This document shows, in pieces, positions 15,001 to 26,461 of a stretch of 64,000 nt of DNA (its first letter is position 1; each line of letters opens with the position of its first letter). The notes beneath the pieces were generated by a model, which was not told the origin of the DNA, did not search any database, and saw nothing but the letters and a program-made list of their open reading frames with translations. This DNA is from Pelodera strongyloides (lineage: Eukaryota > Nematoda > Chromadorea > Rhabditida > Rhabditidae): assembly GCA_036852015.1 (NCBI GenBank), contig JAANDG010000044.1:404956-468955 (forward strand). Direction: 5' to 3'. Both the position numbers and the translations under genes were made by a program.

Positions 15001-18000
15001 GCTAGCGTAGTCTTAAGAAACATCGAATAGTAGCAAAATACACGTAAACATCGGTAGCTTCCGGCTTCCGACCAAATACAAATTGAGCATGGTTAAGAGT
15101 TGTGAGCATGGCGAAGAGGCGAAGAGTTGAGACCGTACACAAATTAGACACTGTGCCGATCTTATGTCTCTCTCAAAAAAAAAGTGTTTTACAGGGATAT
15201 TTTTTCTGTGTACAGAAGCAGAAGAACCAAGAACCTTGCCGACTTAAAGCGAAATGGCGCCCGGTTTTTGAAACGCATCTCATACTCCAAACAGATGCAT
15301 TCCTATGTATTTATGCAAAGTGGGGTCGAATTGGGGTAGATTTTTAGTATAATAATGCTCATTTGCATACAATTCATGGAATTTAGTTGTTTCAAAAACC
15401 CGCCGTGAAGAATTCCCAATGGCATTCAGACTCTTCAGGCTTCAGGGCCATAACTTGATCCTTGAGCCCACCGGCCAGCTAACCGACGAATCACCATCCA
15501 GATTAGCATATTACATAATTTTCTTGGCTAACAGTCACATCAACTTGCAGGCACGTCGGAAAACCCCGAGGATACAATACAACACGAACCACCTAGAGGA
15601 TGAAAATGGAGGAGGAACCACGGCTATCAAGTGCTGTATTTGAAAATAAGGACTACGACAGGGAGATGCTGCAAGATAATGGGCAAGATGAAATTACAGA
15701 AATTCCACATCCTCTCTCAAAGAGGAACGGTTTATGTTTTAGATTCGTAAACCTGCTCTCCCTGTCGGACCGTCGGACGAAATGGTAAAGGGAACGTAAT
15801 CGTATTTGCCATTAATTTCTTACTTTTAACGTGACGTCAATGCTATTTTTATATATGATAGTCGTTACTGTATGTCTTAGTGCCACTGAAACAAACAATA
15901 ACGACTATTACCAAAAAAACATCGTTCATTTGAATTCCTCTATCAAATAGTACTATGATTTCTGAACAGTTGATTTGGCTTTGGCTTTGCCTTAAACGAA
16001 GACAAACTTGCAATAAACTCGTCACTGTGTAAACATATAAAGAAAGGGTCTCTTCCATTTCGTTGTCAGACTCCTTATAACAAATAAACATTTCCTGTCC
16101 TTTGGACACGTCCTATATTTAATAATACGGCACTAACAAATATTTACAGAAGCTATTTTAGAACAAAGGGGATGAATCACCTGCACAATATGAGATAACG
16201 GATTGTGAAACAAAGGAAACCCCAAAATTTACATAAGTGCTGGTGGATATACATGACCTGATCGCAGATTCCACAAAACTTCCTTAAGTTAACATAGATA
16301 GTTGAGAAAAATTAACAAGTAAAACCAAAAAGAGCTATCTCGTTTCAGTCGTTTCGCTCGCTAGCTGCTAGCTCCGACTAACAAGTTCCCGTTGTACGTA
16401 CAAGACCGACTCTAGGAACTAGAGCAACCGTTAACCCTGGTGAATTTTCGTAGAGAGGCGGTAATTAAAGGGCGTTCGAGGGTTCGAGTTTTGCTTTTGC
16501 ATCATATGCATACTGTTTCGAAAGATGCGCAACCAACAATTTACTACAGAAGGTCACAAAGTGCGTCAGTAACCCCAAGACGCACGACAAAGCACAGCCA
16601 CCCAGACAGCGGTTACCCCGTTACGTCAAAACAGTTAACGACACCTGCTGACCGGCGGACCAGCTGATAAGAAAGAGTGTAGGCGCTCCTATCACCGCTT
16701 TCTCCCGGTATAAAAGCCTGGAACCGAATTGAAGAAACAGGCATCCAGCAACAACCAACAATGCAGTGTGTCATTCATTCCCTAATCTTCTGTACCCTTC
16801 TAATGGGCATTTTGGCTGCTCCTTCTCGAAAGAGTTCTGAAAGCTCAGGTAGTCATGAAGATCCCCATCCAACGCCAAAGAACAGCTGTGCACCCCCGAA
16901 ACCAACTTTTTTGAAGGATGTGTCTGGCAGATCAAGGGGAGCATTTGAGAAGATCCTGCACGACAAATCCCTTTCGAGAGAAGAGTTCAACAAGGAGGCC
17001 GAAGAGTGGGCTAGCAAGGAATCCGAAGTAGTACAGGTAATCAGTGACCCATTTCCACAATACTCATTCCCGATTCTCGTAGAGGGTAGTATTATTTCAA
17101 GCTATTATTGTTTTGATTTTCATGACCCTAAAGACATTAATGCCTAGATATAAACCATTCACTTTAGGGCAAAATCCACCAATATTTGGACGCAATCAAC
17201 GAGAAAGTCGAGGAATACTCTCAAGGAATCAAAGACGTCCAACAATCGGTGGCGGAGGTCATTGCAAGTGTTGAGGAAGTGTTCTCTGATGCAACTATTC
17301 CAATGAAGGAGATGGAGAAGAGAGTGAAGAAGATCTTCAAGAAAGCACCGAAAAAGATCGGCGAACTTGCCAAGAAAATGTTGGAAGCAGTTCACTGCAA
17401 TCCACTCCCTTGGACCACGGTTGCACCTTCAACTGAGGCTCCCGTGACTGAAGCTCCCGAGACAGATGCTCCTCAAACAGAAGCTCCCGAGACAGATGCT
17501 CCTCAAACAGAAGCACCTGAGACTCAAGCTCCCGAAACTGAAGCTCCTCAGACGGATGCTCTCCAGACAGAAGCCCCCGAGACTGAACCTCCTCAGACTG
17601 ATGCTCCTCAGACTGATGCTCCTCAGACTGATGCTCCTCAGACAGAAGCACCTGAGACTCAAGCTCCCGAGACCGGTGCGCCCCAGACCCATGCTCCTGA
17701 AACTGACGCACCACCGAGTGAAGCACCTGAGACTCAAGCTCCCGATACCGATGCTCCCGAAACTGCTGAGCCAAAGACAGAAGCACCCGAGACAGATGCG
17801 CCTCAGACCGACGTTCCAAATCCAACAGTCGCGTAGGCATTCTACTGACTATCCATGAGAAAACATGGGCTTCGTTTTTATTCAAATTTGTTTGTACATA
17901 TGAAAATCTATACCTGAATAAACAATTTAAAGTACCTATGGGAAGAATACGCCTCCACAACCTGCTGAAATAGCAAAACAGAACAAAGGAGTAAGCTGAT

Positions 18001-21000
18001 ATGTAAACTAACACCCGGTAGCAATAGTCGTATCAGGACGTAGGAGTACGAAGAAAAGAGGAGGTCCGATAAGAGGCATGAAACTGACAGATAAGCAGCG
18101 CCGGAAACAAACTATTCCAAAACAATAAATGTAAATATGTAGTCGTCAAAACGATGTTACATTTGCTGAAACAAAAAAAAAACTAAGTTCTTTTTTTATG
18201 AACAGCATTAATAGCAAGGACTACACAAAAAATATATAGGAACAAGGCCGATTAACAGAAAACCGATATTCCTTTATAAGCACCACATAGTTATTTAACG
18301 AATGTGTTTATGTATCGCTCACAAAGAATTCCTCTCACGCAGATAGTAGAAATCATTCATAAGTGTTTTACAGACAATACTTTGCACGGTGCATAGATGC
18401 TTCCCATTGTTCGAGAAAGAGCAATTCATAACAACAAAAGCCAACCGATCCAATTATTCCAACGACTTTTACAATGTGCCGATTATTTGCATACACCCAT
18501 ATAAAGCTGAGAGCGTCTCCAATTTCACATCAGCAGTTTTCGCTCGACATCCGAACTCAATGAAGTATTCAATTTGCGTGTTGATAATCGCAACATGGAT
18601 GATCTTCAACGATGCCGCGCCTGCCTTCGCTCATACAGATCTGGATGAATCTATCGGAGTTGATCCGGCGGACTGCCCAGCCGACGACGATAATCTTATG
18701 GAGACAACAACCGAACAGATTACAATATTCCCTAACCAGACAACCGATCAGACGCAAGGTGCGACTCGGCAGACGACGGCCGGACAGACAGAAATAGCCT
18801 CCAATCAAACAACAGCGCCAACAAATACTCAGGTGACTACAGAAGGGAATACCAATGTACCAACCACTCGAACCGCCACCGGTACGCCAAAAACGGAAAC
18901 TGAACCGTGTGGGGGAGACGGCGAGTCCGCGGGACTAACGGACGGATCCTCGAAGCCAACAGCTGTTCCTACAGGGCAGACTGGTCCGCAAACCGCCCAA
19001 ACTGGAAAGCCATCCGAAAAGACTAACGCCCCCACCGGGCAGACATTACAGCCAACAGACAAGACCAAGACTGACCTAACCACCGCGAAGATCGATGCAA
19101 CAAAGCAGACAGCACCAACAGACAAAACGAATGCCCCCACCGGGCAGACAGTACAGCCAACAGACAAGACTGACCTCCCCACCACAAATATCGTTCCAAC
19201 AAAGCAGACAGCACAGCCAACAGGCAAGTCCAACCCACCCACCTGGCAGACAGCACAGCCAACGGACAAGACTGACCTCCCCACCACAAATATCGATTCA
19301 ACAAAGCAGACAGCACAGCCAACAGGCAAGTCCAACCCACCCACCTGGCAGACAGCACATCCAACAGACAAGACTGACCTCCCCACCACAAATATCGATT
19401 CAACAAAGCAGACAGCACAGCCAACAGGCAAGTCCAACGCACCCACCGGGCAGACAGTACAGCCAACAGACAAGACTGACGTCCCCACCACAAATATCGA
19501 TCCAACAAAGCAGACTGAGCAAACCTCTGACAACACCAAACTACCTACTGCATTGACCACAGAAGTGCCAACTCAGCAGACACAGCCATCGTCTGCGTCC
19601 GATGACACCAGTACAACACCATCTCCTCACGGTGAAAGTTGCGACGAACCAGATGCATTATTTGTGGATAAAGTTTCTCCGGAATCGAGGAAAAAATTCA
19701 ACCGTCTACTGAGAGACAAATCACTTTCAAGACAACAGCTGGACGATGCTGCAAGAGAATGGGCAAGCGGGGAAAGTGCTGAAATACAGGTACAGAATTA
19801 CAGAATGGTTTAGTCTTTGGTTATTCACAAACCTGCCGAATGAAAAGGTATAAGATGTTAAATGAATAAACCAAGCAATTTGAAATTTATATAAAAACTT
19901 GTAATTTAGGAAGAGGTCGAACAATGGATCAAGGAAGCCGAGAGAAAGGTTAACGCCCATCAAGAAGGTATTAACAAAGTCCAGGAACAAATCTCACAAT
20001 TGGTGGCAAAGGTGCAAGATCTTCACAAAGACAAAGAACATTCACAGAAAGAGAAGGACAGAAGAATCAAGGAGACACTCGGGATGGCACCACACAGTAT
20101 TGCACAAGTAGTGAAGAAGATTCTCGACGCAGTCGTGTGTTAGAATAAAGTTGTCTCTGTCTGTGTTCTTATTTCAAATTTCAAGTTACGTCATGAAAAG
20201 GATTGCACAACTTGACATGTTAGCACCTAAAGAAAACAGAAACACAGGAAACAAAGCTGATTGAGCTGCGAATTCACCAAACCAAAATCGACCACAAAAT
20301 AAACTACTAGGTACAATAAATAAAACAAAGCGGCCACATTGAGATATGTCATGCCAATATGCCAAATCAGTACAATTTACTACTGGATTTGATAGCAAAC
20401 AGCTGAGGCAACTAACCTTGAGATCTTTTCCAATGACAATGACAGAGTGGAGGTGGTTGTCCCCGCAGAATGGCAACAGATCCACCCTTCTGATTGAGTC
20501 GACTTCCAAACGTTGCACAATCTTTCCATTAATCGGGTTGAAGATGACCAAACGACCTTGTCCAGACACCTAAAAAAAACAATCAGTTAAAGTTACTCAG
20601 TGACTGGAAACAAATAACATTTAGGATTGCTGGACTACTAGCCCCTATAACCCACGAATCAATGAATGAACCGCTTGTGTTGCTGTAGTATACAACTGTG
20701 CTCATTAATTACTACCCCAAGCCCCAGGCTTAGGGGTGGCACCCTGCAGACCCTGCAACATATATAAATAACTCACCGGATCTCTGTACGCGACGACTGA
20801 CTGTGCATCGAGATTGAAAAAGGCGGTCGTTCGTTGCACCAAAATTGGGATCTGTAAATAATAAGTCTGACATTGTTGTGCGTCACGATTAGGTACATAA
20901 GATTGGCACAAAAAAATCTTGCCACTTTCCGGGCCATTTAATACGGACAAGTATTGCATAACATTAGTCAAATGAGCGCATTAATTAACATAATAAATCA

Positions 21001-24000
21001 AATTGTATAGTTAAATCTATAAACCATCAACCCAAAACACCCAGCCACCCACCTTTTCCTCCCCGGTTACTGTAACGAGACCGGCTACGTGCTCTCCGAG
21101 GTACATTCTCCATACAATCGATCCATCCGAATTGTCGATTCCGAATACGGTACCATCCAGTGAAGTGGCAACCATCAACTTGCGGAGGTTGAACACATCA
21201 CGCTCCAGGGGCTGGCCTCTCAGAGAACTAAAAAGAATGAAAGAATAAGAAGAACAGATTTTTTTGTTGAGTTCGGTAGGCTAGGTTGCACACATCAAAA
21301 ATATCGCGATATTCCCACGACCTAGATGATTCATTAAGTCTCATACGAAACTCTGTTACCTTGTAATGACATTTGCTCTTTCCATATATTATTTGTAACT
21401 TTAAATATTAATAGTTTATTAGCACCACAAAAGTAGCTAGACCTCCTGATTGCGTCTAGCCTGTGAATGTTTATCTCTCTATTTTGTTTTTAAATCATTT
21501 TGTACACTCCATGGAATAAAGAATTAATATATCACGAGGTAAAAAAGGTAAACAAAATTATTGCTGCAACCATTTCCACAATGAGTGAGTCAGTATTATA
21601 CAAATGCCTCATGTAAAAAAAATAAAATAAACAACAAATCAAACCTCGAGCTCTTGGCCGACGATCGAACTGCTTCCACGAGCTCAGAGAATGAAGACGT
21701 ACGCAACTGGATCAAGAGACCAACCTAAACACAATATCTGATAATCTGATCAAGGACTCAAAGAGACAAGCACATGTTATGACGTAATTTCTACTTTTGC
21801 TACTTCGTGGAATAGGTTAAACGTGCCACACGTCGCGTAGGGCAGCGTGGAGAGAATCATTGAAGAATCTCGTTTCGTTGCAAATTTCTCTTCACAGCAT
21901 ATCTCAAGTTCATCAAAAATATCCCTACTTTCCCAAAACACAACCAAATAACGTACATCGAGAATAGACTTCAACGTCGTGGTTATCCATCTCTTCAGTT
22001 GCTCAGCCTGGGAGAGAACACGACGCACAAACGACGAGAAAACGTTGCCTAAAACACAACGTCCTTGAATGCAAAAATAAACCAAATATACCTAAATTTG
22101 AATTTAATCCAAATATAAAATACTGACACAAATGATTAGGAAAATCATGCTCCTACAGAAGGAAACCAAAAATAAAGCACAAAACAAAATACAGGATAGG
22201 TGCCTAAGCAAACATTCTCCCGTCTCATATTCCGATAAATCTCCGAATAAATAATAAATAAACTACAAATCAACCGACCTTCCTCGTCACTGAATTCGGT
22301 TTCAATGGCAGCCTGGGATTCACTGAGCGGCAGGTCAAGCATCTCCACGGAGCTGATCCGGGCAAGACTTTCCTCTCTAAGAAAAAGTGTTACAGTTAGT
22401 TTCCACATTCCACGAGAATAGATAGAAGAATCAAGCACAGGACCTGTGCAAAAGGAATACAACACAGAGAATCTACGAGTCTCATTGAGCCCGGAAGAGT
22501 CGAGATCCAAATAACAACATAAAAAATATAAAGGTCCGTTTAATGATTCGGAACCAAAATTTAATAAACTGAATACCTGCTCCAGTCAACGTTTGCTGTT
22601 GCCCGTGAAGGATCAATGATAACGTGTTCGATTAGACAATCGGCTCCTAAACACACATAAATAAAGAACCAAAAAGGGCGATATGTAAACGCTAATATAA
22701 TAACTCGTATAAAAGACAATTTAGAGATTTAGACACAAAATGAAAAAAAAATACGGTTCAAATATCGACAGCACAACCACGCACTGATTTACAATATTCG
22801 GCTGGCGTACTGTACAAAATTAATACGTAGCATTTCTAAAAGCTAGCCCGAGTTTTTTAATAACAATTCCGATACATACGCTGTATCAGGGGTACAGGTT
22901 GGTGCGTGAGAACACGCACGAACCTTGGCCACCTCCAGCAGCAATTCGAAATTTATATAATAGACCGAAAGATGGTGTTTTAACAAAACGGTCTATCACT
23001 AAGTAAGCTAAAGAAACCTCAAACCACCTCCATTTAAGCACGGAATTTATACCCTCAATTCAGGGCGGACAAAATCGAATGACCGAGCAAACAATAAAGT
23101 TGAAGCTGTGAAGAAAAATTGTTGCAACTTACTAACTGAAAGCGCTTCCCATTCAGTTCCACGTGCAGAAACATGCAATTCTTTGTGGGGAGCAAGTCCA
23201 GAACCACTGTTCAGATCGATCTATAAAACAAAGAAATTATATACAAAGTGGACGTCGGAATTGAATACGATGTTTACAAATGGAGCACGTATATACTCTT
23301 TAAAAGGGTTAGTAATAATTAGGAAACTTCGGTAGTGTTAACGACAAATAGTTGCATACAAAAACCGAAACATAGTTGCATACACAAACCAAAACGCACT
23401 ATCAATATAGTAGATAATGTATACATTTATATCTATAACAGATAATAAACAACAGATATAAAATCAACATAAAACAACCGACCCTGAAAGCCTCTTTTCC
23501 GTCCTTCAAGTTGTAAACGATTCCTTTGTGAGCAGCGGAGAGAACAACAACGTACTTCGAATCAGTTTTTCCGTCTACTTCTGCTAGCGCGTCTGATGCA
23601 TAAGGCAACGAGAGGACCTAAGAATAATAACAAAGTTAACTGTTAACTGAATTCTTTGCAGAGTACTGGGCATAAAATGTATAAAATCAAGCCGATTGGC
23701 TCCCATCCTTTGAAGACATGATTTCATAAGTTCATACATTAATTATTACAACTGATACTTCGCAAAGAAAAGTAAGGCTTGAATAACGTAACCCACGAAA
23801 AGTAGTACCGTTTTGAAGTTGTCCGTCATATCAAAAATGACCGTTTCGCTTGAAGTTCTCACTCCAACAAGACCTTCCGAAGCGAGGGGCACAATCTACA
23901 ATGATAATTGGTCTACAATGATAATCTACAATCTACAAAACACAATCTACAACTTATAAGGCATGATAACCATTTACACATACAACCAACATAGGATGTA

Positions 24001-26461
24001 TACAGACATAAGCACATTTCCGTCAATAAGATGACAAGTGTACCCAAATCGTACATTAGCTAGCAATGTAAACAACAAATATGTGAAACAAAAATAAAAT
24101 ATGAATAAATGCCTACCTGTCGAATGTGTCCTTTCGTAGTCGTAACTTCCACCTTCATGTCAGGTCCATCAGCCAAAATGTCCACATAATAAAGTGTGGA
24201 TCCGTCGAAGCCAACAGCGTAACGTCCAGCAAGAACAATTCTACAAATGTCAAGAATACTTAAATTGTATGTCTAAGTACTACACTTATAACAGATCGGT
24301 AGATTCCAATTGGTTCAATTGAGCTGAGCTAGACCACAAATAGACAAAATGCTTAGTACTACTACAAAGTAAGAGCTACTAAAGTACTTAATAAACAAAG
24401 AAATAATGTGAACTGACTGAAGAACCAACACGCCGTGAACGTGAACCGAAAAAAATGAACATAAATATATTAAAATAAATTATACCTGTCCTTATTAAAC
24501 AAAGAAACATCCAAGATTCTGTTGAGAACTTGTACTCCCTTCTCATCGACCCATTTGATGTGCATCTACAATACAAATGCAAAAAAAAAATCATTTCAAA
24601 CCTTAAATAAATATGGAAAGATATTTTGCCCCAAAAAATTTAACCCAGACCAACGAATTCACTTCAACTAACGATAATAGCGAAATAAGTATAGTTGCGA
24701 AGCATATTCTTTGTTAATAAAAGATAACCAAAACATAAAAACAATGTAATTAAAAATATACAGAATGAATAATGAATATTATCCAAGCCAACAATAATTA
24801 CCTGTTCCTTGGACTTCGATCCGCCAACGAGCGCCACTCCGCCATCATGTGGTAACGCGGCCACCCAATCACTGCAAATTCAAGGTGAAATTACAAATTG
24901 CCGAAATCCAAAATAGGTACAAATATAGATCAAATTCAAATCTCATATTACAATGGTCGTTAAATCAACAGCAAGACTGTGTATACACAAAAAAGGCACC
25001 AGAAGCACATCTCAAAACATGAACGGGACAAGTAATTCACCAAAGACCTAAATCAGAAAAAGTAAATTCCATTGAACGCACCTATTTTCAAGTTCGTGAT
25101 CCCATTTTCTCTGTCCATCGTCAATTCCAATTGCGGTCGCCCTGTTGTTGGCCACAGCAACGCACACTTTGCCAGAAATTGTCACCGCAGTTTTGCTAAA
25201 AAAAAAATTACATGAATTGTAATGCTACTTCAGCGATTTAATGCCACGCTAACATAAGTGCTGTATTTAGTGGCCAGAAATGCAGTATCATGCAGAAAAT
25301 GAATAATCGACATGTTTCACTCAAATATCAAACTGGAAATCAGAGGGTTTACTACGTAATTTCTGCCTAGTGACTTTACGAACACTTCACAGCTAGACAA
25401 AAAAAGGTTCTCCGAGACGATAATGAAATGGGAAACTCACTGAATGCTGGGGGCTCCTCCAAGATGATATTGTTGCTTCAAAGTTCCGTCCTTTTTCGTC
25501 CAAATACGAACAACACGACCGGCGTCAGCCACAGAGCAAATCACTGAAGAAAATACATTATCATGAACAACAGACTAGTTTCCTCGTGGTAAAAAGGACA
25601 AGGCCCGGCCAAATACGATAAAAAATATACTGAAATTGAAGATCTAATGCAAACCGTCACAAGATAGCATTTGTGCGGTGCATCTCACGAGCAAAAATGT
25701 GAAAACAATATCTAGAAATAGAGAAACAAACCATTCTTGTGCAAAGCGAATGGAACGTATCCAGGATGAGTAGAGGCTTCCAAAACTCGTCTCCACGCTG
25801 AAAATAATAATTCAGCCGCGTTCATTCCATAACTGCGAAACACATCTATTCAAGGTAGCAAGTACAATCAGACCAACCAACAATGTATTAAACAACAGTA
25901 TTATAATAATATAACATTGGCTAACTTACCAATTTCTCCAGTGTTCAAAGAAAGGGCGGCCACCACATTCTCTGTAGTTGACACATAGTATCGTTCAGTC
26001 TTTCCGGTCCGATCGGCTACCACTTGAGAGGGACATCCAACGAACTGCTTTCTCCTGAACAAGACGTTGCGTTACTATACACAATTGCTCAGGAAATAAA
26101 ATAAAGGAATAGAGTGAATTATCCAATACTGCAAAATGGGTAACTGGTTTCTACAATCAAAAAAAGATTAACAATAAGATAAAACGACCAGCCATGGAAC
26201 CTTATGAAAATATGAGACACAGGCTTATCACAGTAGCGTGACATATCATAAAATTGAATACCGGGTTATAATTTTAATGGATACAATGAACAAAACATGG
26301 AAAAACATACTGGTTCGTCAACATCTGTGTTCAGCACTACAACTCTACAAGATAATAAATAAAACAAAGAAAAGAACCAACCAGTCAGACTTTCCAATCT
26401 GGTCTTCAAATAAGGCGAACGTCTGCGCGATTAGCAACAGAAAGGGTAGTAGAACCCTCAT
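9064..26461 (-). CDS. emc-1: ER membrane protein complex subunit 1 (EMC1)
   Basis: EMC1 is the large lumenal and membrane subunit of the EMC, which inserts tail-anchored and multipass proteins into the ER membrane. I traced 26 exons with consistent phases (947 residues): 26382-26461, 25930-26054, 25732-25797, 25441-25543, 25082-25195, 24802-24871, 24486-24565, 24117-24240, 23809-23895, 23483-23617, 23133-23220, 22577-22646, 22279-22376, 21957-22048, 21645-21724, 21053-21227, 20777-20851, 20417-20569, 11922-12022, 11676-11776, 11376-11501, 11058-11146, 10077-10260, 9810-9868, 9492-9652, 9064-9271. A signal peptide ([16 protein letters not shown]) is followed by [10 protein letters not shown], the conserved EMC1 start. 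A beta-propeller region, SREESLA, HSQGRVM and NYNQTV follow, then the C-terminal DUF1620 region and a final membrane helix ending KQQWA. An acceptor 20 bases before the ATG (exon from 26481) suggests trans-splicing. Intron 18 is 8.4 kb and contains three other genes. Confidence 0.95.
12555..12672. repeat. Short inverted repeat
   Basis: The left arm (TTCCAAGTATG then CAAATTTACCGTATTTT) is mirrored by AAAATACGGTAAATTTG then TATACTTGGAA at the right. The element is about 118 bp, non-coding, and lies between an EMC1 exon and the first nested gene. Confidence 0.75.
12763..12891 (+). repeat. Tandem duplication upstream of the first DUF148 gene
   Basis: The block beginning CCGCCCACCGGTAGTTGATA is repeated at 12842, 79 bases later, with nearly identical sequence (GTACAATGACGGTTTATAG in both). 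It lies 220-350 bases upstream of the first DUF148 start and could be a promoter-proximal duplication. Confidence 0.8.
13047..13070 (+). promoter_or_regulatory. GATA site and TATA box of first DUF148 gene
   Basis: CTTATCA (13047-13053, reverse complement TGATAAG) is the kind of site bound by nematode intestinal GATA factors. TATAAGAG follows at 13063-13070, about 46 bases before the ATG. The stretch from the TATA to the ATG is nearly identical to that of the second gene at 16709-16761. Function is inferred. Confidence 0.55.
13116..13766 (+). CDS. Secreted DUF148 (SXP/RAL-2-like) protein 1
   Basis: Two exons, 13116-13400 and 13500-13766, encode 183 residues. The start was chosen at MHCGIHSLL rather than the upstream in-frame ATG at 13083 because the second gene starts at the matching place. 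A signal peptide (about residues 1-20) is followed by an acidic linker and a DUF148 domain: [17 protein letters not shown], then LTREQF and [11 protein letters not shown] before the intron, and a long amphipathic helical part after it, ending with a Cys near the C-terminus (QCKPLP). The family is nematode-specific, often secreted and immunogenic in parasites; its molecular role is poorly known. The intron follows a Gln codon in phase 0, as in the two relatives. AATAAA lies at 13787. The gene lies inside an EMC1 intron on the opposite strand. Confidence 0.88.
13804..13878 (+). repeat. Tandem repeat, three copies of about 25 bp
   Basis: The unit GATATATGTATATGTGATTA plus AGATGT occurs three times directly after the polyadenylation signal of the first DUF148 gene. 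Confidence 0.9.
13988..14475. mobile_element. 488 bp foldback element flanked by TTAA
   Basis: The left end TTAA-AGGGATAGGTTCATCTC is mirrored at the right end by GAGATGAACCTATCCCT-TTAA. The arms extend far inward: the tract CCAAAATCTAAACTCAAAAA near 14140 is matched by its complement near 14310. The TTAA duplication and AGGG start place it with the other piggyBac-like MITEs in the window. Confidence 0.85.
14607..14912. mobile_element. TTAA MITE family 2, copy a
   Basis: The left end is TTAA-AGGGAATGTCAACCCCGG and the right end GTTGACGTTCCCT-TTAA. The same family occurs at 42468-42819, with the same GTTTTGCA tract next to the end. There is no coding capacity. Confidence 0.8.
15244..15412. 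mobile_element. TTAA MITE family 1, diverged copy
   Basis: It begins TTAA-AGCGAAATGGCGCCCGG and TTTTTGAAACGCATC, and ends near 15412 with GTTTCAAAAACCCGCC. The interior has diverged and the right TTAA is lost. Confidence 0.65.
15413..16660. other. Spacer between nested DUF148 genes 1 and 2
   Basis: I see no gene. Open frames at 15419-15643 and 15600-15788 show no family, splice-site support or codon pattern like the neighbours. It is part of the EMC1 intron. Confidence 0.5.
16665..16716 (+). promoter_or_regulatory. GATA site and TATA box of second DUF148 gene
   Basis: TGATAAG lies at 16665-16671 and TATAAAAG at 16709-16716, followed by the same GCCTGGAACCGA block as in the first gene and the ATG at 16761. 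The very short 5' leader begins about 25-30 bases before the ATG if transcription starts at the usual distance. Confidence 0.6.
16761..17836 (+). CDS. Secreted DUF148 protein 2 with C-terminal mucin-like tail
   Basis: Exons 16761-17036 and 17168-17836 encode 314 residues. The signal peptide ([20 protein letters not shown]) is nearly the same as in gene 1. The DUF148 domain runs from about [18 protein letters not shown] through [15 protein letters not shown], across the phase-0 intron, to [11 protein letters not shown] at about residue 170. The remaining 135 or so residues are an acidic Thr/Pro/Glu repeat with a five-residue period ([15 protein letters not shown]). Its many threonines suggest O-glycosylation; this is inference. 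AATAAA lies at 17917. The DNA of the tail is a 15 bp-period minisatellite and probably varies in length between strains. The gene lies inside EMC1 intron 18, antisense to EMC1. Confidence 0.9.
17428..17833 (+). repeat. Coding 15 bp minisatellite (APxTx repeats)
   Basis: Degenerate tandem 15-base units (for example GCTCCTCAGACTGAT, perfectly repeated three times near 17590-17640) encode the Thr/Pro/Glu tail of DUF148 protein 2. Confidence 0.9.
17923..18499. other. Spacer between DUF148 genes 2 and 3
   Basis: Intronic DNA of EMC1 with no gene visible. GATAAG motifs occur at about 18068 and 18089, some 400 bases upstream of the next TATA box; they could be regulatory but such short motifs are common by chance. 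Confidence 0.4.
18500..18506 (+). promoter_or_regulatory. TATA box of third DUF148 gene
   Basis: TATAAAG lies 60 bases before the ATG at 18560. The flanking sequence is unlike the promoters of genes 1 and 2. Confidence 0.45.
18560..20143 (+). CDS. Secreted DUF148 protein 3 with N-terminal mucin-like region
   Basis: Exons 18560-19789 and 19910-20143 encode 487 residues. The start [16 protein letters not shown] gives a good signal peptide; an upstream in-frame ATG at 18389 would bury it, so I prefer 18560. A Thr/Gln/Pro-rich region of roughly 320 residues follows, with about four copies of a 34-residue (102 bp) repeat containing QPTGKSN and [10 protein letters not shown]. The DUF148 domain is C-terminal: [36 protein letters not shown], phase-0 intron after Gln, then a long helical part ending DAVVC. 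AATAAA (20144-20149) overlaps the stop region. The order mucin-then-DUF148 is the reverse of gene 2. The gene is antisense inside EMC1 intron 18. Confidence 0.88.
19096..19515 (+). repeat. Coding 102 bp tandem repeat
   Basis: About four units starting near GGGCAGACAGTACAGCCAAC, each encoding the pattern [27 protein letters not shown]. Neighbouring units are nearly identical at the base level, which indicates recent unequal exchange. Confidence 0.9.

Larger units (their letters stand above)
12023..20416 (-). other. Giant intron 18 of EMC1, host of three antisense genes
   Basis: The flanking exons 20417-20569 (ending GKDLK) and 11922-12022 (starting VSLFPEL) join in phase 0 and match consecutive EMC1 sequence, so all DNA between them is intron. 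Other EMC1 introns here are about 60-900 bases. It contains three plus-strand DUF148 genes, three TTAA-flanked elements and short inverted and direct repeats. Confidence 0.9.

Noticed and set aside
17337..19560. Minus-strand frames of 161-243 residues with repeats
   Set aside because: They mirror the coding minisatellites of the DUF148 genes on the plus strand.
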